Shown here: piece by piece, positions 16,124-20,634 of the stretch
How positions within the stretch are numbered: position 1 is the stretch's first letter
Layout: each line of letters starts with the position of its first letter
Source of the DNA: CALLJL01 sp964627255
GTDB taxonomy: Bacteria > Acidobacteriota > Aminicenantia > Aminicenantales > CALLJL01
Length of the DNA: 20,634 bases
Reading direction: 5' to 3'
Assembly (NCBI GenBank): GCA_964627255.1
Contig: CAZVIN010000087.1
Location: 1-20,634 of the forward strand
Notes under the pieces: model-generated
Database searches by the model: none
Told to the model about the DNA's origin: nothing
The model's input: only the letters and a program-made list of their open reading frames with translations
Made by a program: the position numbers and the translations under genes

Positions 16124-16735
16124 TTAACCGAGGATTTCTTTTAGCCTTTTTCCGACGGCGGCCCAATCCACAATATGGAAGAAGGCCTCAACGAACTTAG
16201 CTCGGTCGTTTTTGTAATCCAGATAATAGGCATGCTCGAAGACGTCGCAAACCAGCAGGATGCGGAACATAGGGTAAACATTGACGTTATGCTTCTCTAT
16301 TTGCATCAGGAGAGGTCGGCCAGTCTGGCGGCAAAAGCTCAGAGTAGCCCAACCGGATCCTTCAACGGTTAAGGCACATTGGGTAAACTCTTTTTTAAAT
16401 CTCTCGAAGCTGCCAAACTCCTTTTCTAAGACTTCGAGAAGCTGACCTTCCGGCTTCTCTTTCGCTTTAGCCGGCGGTATCAAGTTGGCCCAGAACAGAG
16501 AATGAAGGAGATGGCCGCCGATATTAAAAGACAGTTCTTTCAGCGTGGCTCGAACATCAAAATCAAGTCCTTCTTTCCTGGTCTTGCCTAATCTCTCGAG
16601 AATAGCGTTGGCGCCATTAACATAGGCCTGATGATGTTTCTGGTGATGAATTTTTAATTGTTCTTCAGAAATATAAGGCTCAAGCTCCTTATACCCAAAG
16701 CCCAATTCAGGCAGTTGATAAAAACCCTTTTCCAT
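16124..16735 (-). CDS. Fe/Mn superoxide dismutase
   Basis: This cytosolic enzyme converts superoxide to oxygen and hydrogen peroxide. The 203-residue length is normal for the family. The four metal ligands are all visible: H30 (KIHHQKHH), H78 (GGHLLHSLFW), and D164 and H168 (CDVFEHAYYLDY). The second-sphere position normally held by Gln near residue 146 seems to be occupied by His (H149 in EKHNVNV), as in several archaeal and deep-branching bacterial enzymes; metal choice (Fe, Mn or either) cannot be read from this alone. No signal peptide is present. GGGAGG (16742-16747) lies six bases before the ATG, and a promoter lies close upstream, so it is a single-gene unit. It suggests at least occasional exposure to oxygen. 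Confidence 0.95.
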   Translation of the reverse strand: MEKGFYQLPELGFGYKELEPYISEEQLKIHHQKHHQAYVNGANAILERLGKTRKEGLDFDVRATLKELSFNIGGHLLHSLFWANLIPPAKAKEKPEGQLLEVLEKEFGSFERFKKEFTQCALTVEGSGWATLSFCRQTGRPLLMQIEKHNVNVYPMFRILLVCDVFEHAYYLDYKNDRAKFVEAFFHIVDWAAVGKRLKEILG

Positions 16736-16765
16736 CAGCTTCCTCCCGACAAAAATTACATTTTT

Positions 16766-16793
16766 ATTATACGCTATTTGGGCGGAAAAGCAA
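16766..16793 (-). promoter_or_regulatory. Promoter of the superoxide dismutase gene
   Basis: On the minus strand TTGCTT (16793-16788) and a perfect TATAAT (16771-16766) are spaced by 16 bases. The -10 box is 30 bases from the start codon, leaving a short leader that carries the ribosome binding site. Confidence 0.55.
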
Positions 16794-16922
16794 GTAATTA
16801 AACGGCGGGGATATAGTAAGACTGCTTACGCCAAAGTTGCTGAAGGAATTTTTCAACATTATTTAGCTAACGGCAAATTTAATCTGGAGCGAAAAATTAT
16901 TCCTTCTGTTTCGGACGGGTGA
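16794..16922 (+). pseudogene. Possible C-terminal remnant of a lost gene
   Basis: The frame ending in TGA at 16920-16922 reads KRRGYSKTAYAKVAEGIFQH and then YLANGKFNLERKIIPSVSDG. The composition is protein-like (amphipathic helix, terminal polar tail) but there is no start codon or ribosome binding site, and upstream it runs into the dismutase promoter. I do not recognise it with confidence; the AKVAEGIFQHYL segment vaguely recalls the last helix of N-acetylmuramoyl-L-alanine amidases. It may be chance. Confidence 0.22.
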
Positions 16923-17003
16923 TAAAATTAGCTCCTAAAGAAAAGCGGACAAAGGAAATAAGGAATTAAAGAACTATACAATTAAAGAACAAAAAAATTG
17001 AAA

Positions 17004-18938
17004 TTAACCCAACAAAGGAGGTCTCCGCCCTTTAGATTTCTTCCATTTTGCCCGCAATTTTTCACCTGCAGTATAACCTTCGTTATAACCCGCTTTCCAC
17101 CCGTCTTCGAAGCCTCTCTTCCCAGCGGCGGGTAAAGATTCATATAAGTCCCCTTGATAGCCAGAATCATCGTATTTCACACCTTCCATTCCGGCTATCG
17201 ATCCAACGGCGTAGCCAAGACGATTGCCAATAAAATATCCATTTAAATATTCAGGGTCTTTAAAATCCTTTAGCGTTTGCTCATCTTCTTTTGAGAGCGA
17301 AATATCAATTGGAGGAAAATCTTCTTCTTCCCCAGCTTCTTCGCCGGAAAGGTCAATTACCGGCCAGTCGTCGGCAGGGCCGCCCATTCCTTCGGGTTGT
17401 TCTCCCTGGTTACCCGAAATAGCGGAGCTTCCTGAAACGTCAATGCCTCCACCAACTCGGCCTTCCTGGCTAGAAACCAGAGTCAAGTAAAGCGTGCCGT
17501 GGCCAAACTCAAGAAGGGGACCGCCTTTTAGAAGCATAAAATAGGGTTCAGCGATTCTTTCAACTCTTCTTGAAGCTATTTGGTGTTCCATCATAGCGAG
17601 TCTGATTAAATGTTGCCAGGCTTCTTTTAAGAGCTTAATTGCTTCCTTTTCCACTCCATTTTTTCCATTGTTTTTGGAATTAACTTCAAAGAAGTTTTCG
17701 GCGGCGTAAATGAAGCAACCCAGCTGGGTGGTCATTTCAAAAATCCCTTCTCTTAATGGCGTCTGGGGGACTTGCTGGATGAGATTTTCTATTTGATTTT
17801 GATGGGAGTAACTCCATTGAAGAGCTTCATCGAAACGGGCATAATATTCCTGATTTTTTGTTGAAATTCTTTCTTCTTTATTCGGGAGTGAAACAACAGT
17901 CCAGCCTCTTCCAGACCATTCTTTTGTTAACTTTTGTTGTTTTGCTTTTACCTGGGTTAGCTTCAAAGAGCGGAAAGTATAGGCTATGGGTTGGTCATAT
18001 CTTTCGTCGATTAGAGGTTTAATATTGTCATCATATTGAATCTCCAAGCTCTGGCCTCGCCAATCCTTGATGGAAATAAGACGATCTTGCTCATCGAAGC
18101 GAAAGAAACATATGGGCGGAATTGAGATCTGGAGAGTAGTTTGCGTGTACCCTGAAGGCAAATAGCGGACGAAATAGCCGTCAGGATGATAAGACCAGCG
18201 GGAAGGTGGAATCTCCCGGTCGCCTTCTTGAGGCGGGGCTATCCCGGCTCGGACCGCAGCGCGCTCAAGGTCTTCATAAGTTTCTATACCTCTTCGGAGC
18301 ATATCTCTAAGTGCCGCCTCAGCTTCTAAGACTTCGCGAACCGCAGCCGGTAAGCCCCTAAAAGCCTCTTCTTTCAAAGCTTGAGGAATTAAACCCAGGG
18401 CGCCGCCGTTAACCGTAGCTATTTCCTTCGGCGTAAGCAGTTTGGCGGCCGCAATTTTCAGCGATGACGGCATATCCGCAATCTTCGTGCGAGCCAGTAT
18501 TCCCCAGATTAAAGATTGGACAGTAGGCTGGGGAATTTCCGAGTGGGCCACAGACCTCTGGAGGACTGACCTGATGATATCGGCCCAGTCTCCCTTTAAG
18601 GGGGCATAAAGGTAGCCATTCCCTTCTGCTGGCGCATATTTGCCCGCATTAAGGCAATAGCTCTTAAGCGTGATTGTCCAGGAGCCAGGAATGGGATAAT
18701 ATTTGATCTGGCCTGATTTCAGCGGCATCCTTCGCAGCCGATAAAATTTAGAAGGATTGTAATCATCCAGGAAAGGCACTTCTGTCTTGGCATCCTTGAG
18801 GCTGGTGGTCAAAACAGGCTTGCTTCCAAGAATTTGGTCAGCGATTTTTGATTTAAGTTTACCCAATTGGGAAGCGGAGACTATAAGGGATGAGACCAGC
18901 AGAAAAAAAAGAAATAAAAATATCCCTTTTTTTCTCAT
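17004..18938 (-). CDS. Exported protein of unknown function, partner of the SGNH hydrolase
   Basis: I do not recognise a named family for this 644-residue protein. It has a clear signal peptide (IFLFLFFLLVSSLIVSAS), then a segment with APAEGNGYLYAPLKG, a helical domain (about residues 118-240, including SEIPQPTVQSLIWGILARTK and LLTPKEIATVNGGALG), and a beta segment at about 279-305 (FRFDEQDRLISIKDWRGQSL, then EIQYD) resembling a single YD/RHS-type repeat. A helical region follows, then an acidic Ser/Gly-rich linker, and a C-terminal tail with spaced GY-x-x-G motifs (GYFIGNRLGYAVG, GWKAGYNEGYTAG) ending in basic residues. Two ATGs are adjacent; AGGAG (18944-18948) is five bases from the second at 18938 and only two from the first at 18941, so the second is chosen. 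It follows the SGNH gene by 44 bases, so the two are probably one transcript. Confidence 0.85.
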   Translation of the reverse strand: MRKKGIFLFLFFLLVSSLIVSASQLGKLKSKIADQILGSKPVLTTSLKDAKTEVPFLDDYNPSKFYRLRRMPLKSGQIKYYPIPGSWTITLKSYCLNAGKYAPAEGNGYLYAPLKGDWADIIRSVLQRSVAHSEIPQPTVQSLIWGILARTKIADMPSSLKIAAAKLLTPKEIATVNGGALGLIPQALKEEAFRGLPAAVREVLEAEAALRDMLRRGIETYEDLERAAVRAGIAPPQEGDREIPPSRWSYHPDGYFVRYLPSGYTQTTLQISIPPICFFRFDEQDRLISIKDWRGQSLEIQYDDNIKPLIDERYDQPIAYTFRSLKLTQVKAKQQKLTKEWSGRGWTVVSLPNKEERISTKNQEYYARFDEALQWSYSHQNQIENLIQQVPQTPLREGIFEMTTQLGCFIYAAENFFEVNSKNNGKNGVEKEAIKLLKEAWQHLIRLAMMEHQIASRRVERIAEPYFMLLKGGPLLEFGHGTLYLTLVSSQEGRVGGGIDVSGSSAISGNQGEQPEGMGGPADDWPVIDLSGEEAGEEEDFPPIDISLSKEDEQTLKDFKDPEYLNGYFIGNRLGYAVGSIAGMEGVKYDDSGYQGDLYESLPAAGKRGFEDGWKAGYNEGYTAGEKLRAKWKKSKGRRPPLLG

Positions 18939-18943
18939 CATAT

Positions 18944-18948
18944 CTCCT
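18944..18948 (-). promoter_or_regulatory. Ribosome binding site choosing between two adjacent ATGs
   Basis: AGGAG on the minus strand is five bases before the ATG at 18938 and two before that at 18941. The difference is one residue. Confidence 0.55.
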
Positions 18949-18982
18949 AAAATAATTTTAACTTTTTCAGATCTTACTACAT

Positions 18983-20602
18983 TTAATCCTTAATGGGAAG
19001 GAAACCAATTCTTTGGGCTTCAACGCGAATAAGCGGGATAGTGAGGATTTCTTCCCAGAGGGCATCAGAAATAATGCCCCAGACTTCAGCTGAACTCATG
19101 GTATCAATAACGGCTGGTCCTGGAAATCCTTCCTGATAGTCCTTAAACAAGAAAAGAATTTTAGTTCGACCTGATGCCCTGTAATCAGGACCGGGCATCC
19201 AGCCATCGCCATCGCGGTCGATGTAAGGGTCATTTTGGAGGATAGTTGCAAGATTATAGGTTTTGATATTGGAATTTAATTTTGCCATTTCCCCAAGAAC
19301 AATATTGGCAATATAGGCATGAACCGTGTGATTGGGGTGGACACCATCAAAGGAAAAAGCATTACCTCGGCCCCAATTTCTGGTAAGTTTTTTCCCGCTT
19401 ACTTCTAACCCGGAAGAAAAAGCCTGATTAAGCTTGTCTGCAGTAGGCACCCTATGAACATTAGAACCACTTAAAGAATTTACTTTAGTGTTGAAATAAT
19501 CAATACGTGATTTAATCGTGCTGCGTTCGGACTCATCGAGAATTAGACCGCCGTCACCAAGGATTTGAGCGAGTCGGCCAATTTCGCCATCCTTCAATAA
19601 AGCATACGTGCAGATAAAGGTAAGGAGGGAAACGCGGCCATTAAAGGTTGGCACCGAATAACCCAATTTGCCAAGATAAAATTGAAGATCATCCTTATCC
19701 ATGAGGTAGCCGACTTCGCAATAATAGGGATAAGTGAGAAAAAAGAAACGAGTGTTGGCTCGGTTCAAGGGAATTCGGCTGATAACAGAGTCAAATTGCC
19801 GGGTAAAATCGGTAACTTCGGTTAAATTTCTGGCGATATTCCCGGAAGTGTAGGGATCAAAGGCCAGCACCCCTTTGCTTCGACCATAGCCCAGGAGATA
19901 GCTAATCACAGGTTTCAATTTGTCCTTAATCTGGTCATAGGGAATGGGGAGATACATAGGGTTGCTCCCGCCAAGACCCAGAGTAGCCAGAGCAGCATCA
20001 TTATTTCCCACCCAGAAAATCACCCAGGCCGGGCCATTGTGGTTTTTCAGCCACCAGAGGAGCGAATCAAGCTGCGTCACTTTCTTTAAAGCGAGGACAT
20101 TAATCGGATAGAGAACCTTATCATGCATGTCGGCCAAAAGATAAGGCTGGAGCCGGTCGCAGAAATATTCGTCGGAAAGATAATTACTTCCTGACCCAAC
20201 CCTTTTTCCATACTCCCAGCCGTCAAGCGAGAAGATATCTTCACCATCGACCCCGAGGTTGGTCGGTACAGTCAGCGGATTAATTCGATTCTGGCTCTCA
20301 TCTAAGAGAGGCTGAGCAAACTTGAGCCACATAACCGAGTCCAGCTTCTCCGCGATTTTTTGGATAAAGGCGTTTTCCGTGTTGTAACGGTTGTTAGTAG
20401 CGTCTCTTGTCCCCTGCATTAGGCTGTCCCCAACCGTAACCAGAAGAGTAGGCGAAGGCCACCAGCCTGTGGGCTGTAAAAGCTGTCTTGGTGGCCAACT
20501 TTGGCTCGCGGCCTCAGCTGAGAATGTAACCTTGTAGGTCCAGGTCAAAAGAAAAGAAAGAACCAACAAAATTAATATCCCTCTGCCCTTATAATTTTTC
20601 AT
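18983..20602 (-). CDS. Secreted SGNH/GDSL-type hydrolase
   Basis: SGNH hydrolases are serine esterases, lipases or deacetylases. This 539-residue protein has an export signal (GILILLVLSFLLTW) and the family blocks in order: GDSLMQG with nucleophile S60 (block I), NLGVDG near residues 115-120 (block II glycine), GNND at 199-202 (block III asparagine) and DGVHPNH with D419 and H422 (block V). The catalytic set is therefore complete. It is longer than the usual 200-350 residues, with a large insertion between blocks III and V and a C-terminal extension of about 80 residues that contains a calcium-loop-like DRDGDGW (462-468). AGGAGG (20608-20613) lies five bases before the ATG. It is the first gene of the operon with the unknown exported protein, and its promoter lies beyond the window. 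Substrate unknown; an envelope lipid or acetylated polysaccharide would fit. Confidence 0.87.
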   Translation of the reverse strand: MKNYKGRGILILLVLSFLLTWTYKVTFSAEAASQSWPPRQLLQPTGWWPSPTLLVTVGDSLMQGTRDATNNRYNTENAFIQKIAEKLDSVMWLKFAQPLLDESQNRINPLTVPTNLGVDGEDIFSLDGWEYGKRVGSGSNYLSDEYFCDRLQPYLLADMHDKVLYPINVLALKKVTQLDSLLWWLKNHNGPAWVIFWVGNNDAALATLGLGGSNPMYLPIPYDQIKDKLKPVISYLLGYGRSKGVLAFDPYTSGNIARNLTEVTDFTRQFDSVISRIPLNRANTRFFFLTYPYYCEVGYLMDKDDLQFYLGKLGYSVPTFNGRVSLLTFICTYALLKDGEIGRLAQILGDGGLILDESERSTIKSRIDYFNTKVNSLSGSNVHRVPTADKLNQAFSSGLEVSGKKLTRNWGRGNAFSFDGVHPNHTVHAYIANIVLGEMAKLNSNIKTYNLATILQNDPYIDRDGDGWMPGPDYRASGRTKILFLFKDYQEGFPGPAVIDTMSSAEVWGIISDALWEEILTIPLIRVEAQRIGFLPIKD

Positions 20603-20634
20603 CGTACCCTCCTTTAAAAGAAATAAAGTTTAAC

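Noticed and set aside
18983..20602. DRDGDGW near the C-terminus considered as a dockerin domain
   Set aside because: Only one calcium-loop-like motif is present; dockerins have a duplicated loop and helix pattern, and no cohesin or cellulosome gene is nearby.

Overview
The window is a stretch of bacterial chromosome of moderate G+C, with AT-rich intergenic DNA and strong AGGAGG-type ribosome binding sites. It carries ten intact genes with a recognisable family or fold, one intact gene of unknown function (8499-8942), and one truncated gene. Large secreted Asp-box (BNR/sortilin-like) propeller proteins, a GH127 glycosidase, a TolB-like propeller fused to an ABC permease and SBBP-type propeller debris together suggest an uncultured heterotroph of the Acidobacteriota / Candidatus Aminicenantes kind. 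That placement is inference from gene content; no rRNA, tRNA or phylogenetic marker is present.

Layout. 1-122: a perfect hairpin terminator. 123-3458 (-): exported BNR-repeat protein with a helical C-terminal extension; its start is re-called to a GTG. 3459-3942: intergenic DNA with divergent promoters. 3943-7150 (+): a three-gene operon of GntR/YtrA-type regulator, ABC ATPase, and an ABC-2 permease whose C-terminus is an extracytoplasmic propeller; a perfect inverted repeat over the promoter -10 box is the probable autoregulatory operator. 7281-8003 (-): O-methyltransferase-like protein with an export or anchor sequence. 8004-9274: two repeat-bearing spacers on either side of a small acidic protein of unknown function. 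9275-12130 (+): second BNR-repeat protein, paralogous to the first. 12131-12863: long spacer with further copies of the same degenerate repeats. 12864-15323 (+): exported GH127-type beta-L-arabinofuranosidase with a C-terminal discoidin-like domain. 15324-16123: decayed DNA with 19-bp tandem repeats and a truncated SBBP propeller gene. 16124-16735 (-): Fe/Mn superoxide dismutase with its own promoter. 17004-20602 (-): a two-gene operon of secreted SGNH/GDSL hydrolase and a 644-residue exported protein of unknown function.

Taken together, most products act outside the cytoplasm: plant- or glycoprotein-type arabinoside breakdown, propeller proteins, an esterase-like hydrolase with an unknown partner, and a drug- or envelope-stress-type ABC exporter. 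The parts that look least described are the permease-propeller fusion in its GntR operon, the SGNH plus unknown exported protein pair, the exported methyltransferase with an altered metal site, and a degenerate intergenic repeat family occurring several times between 8.2 and 12.6 kb.
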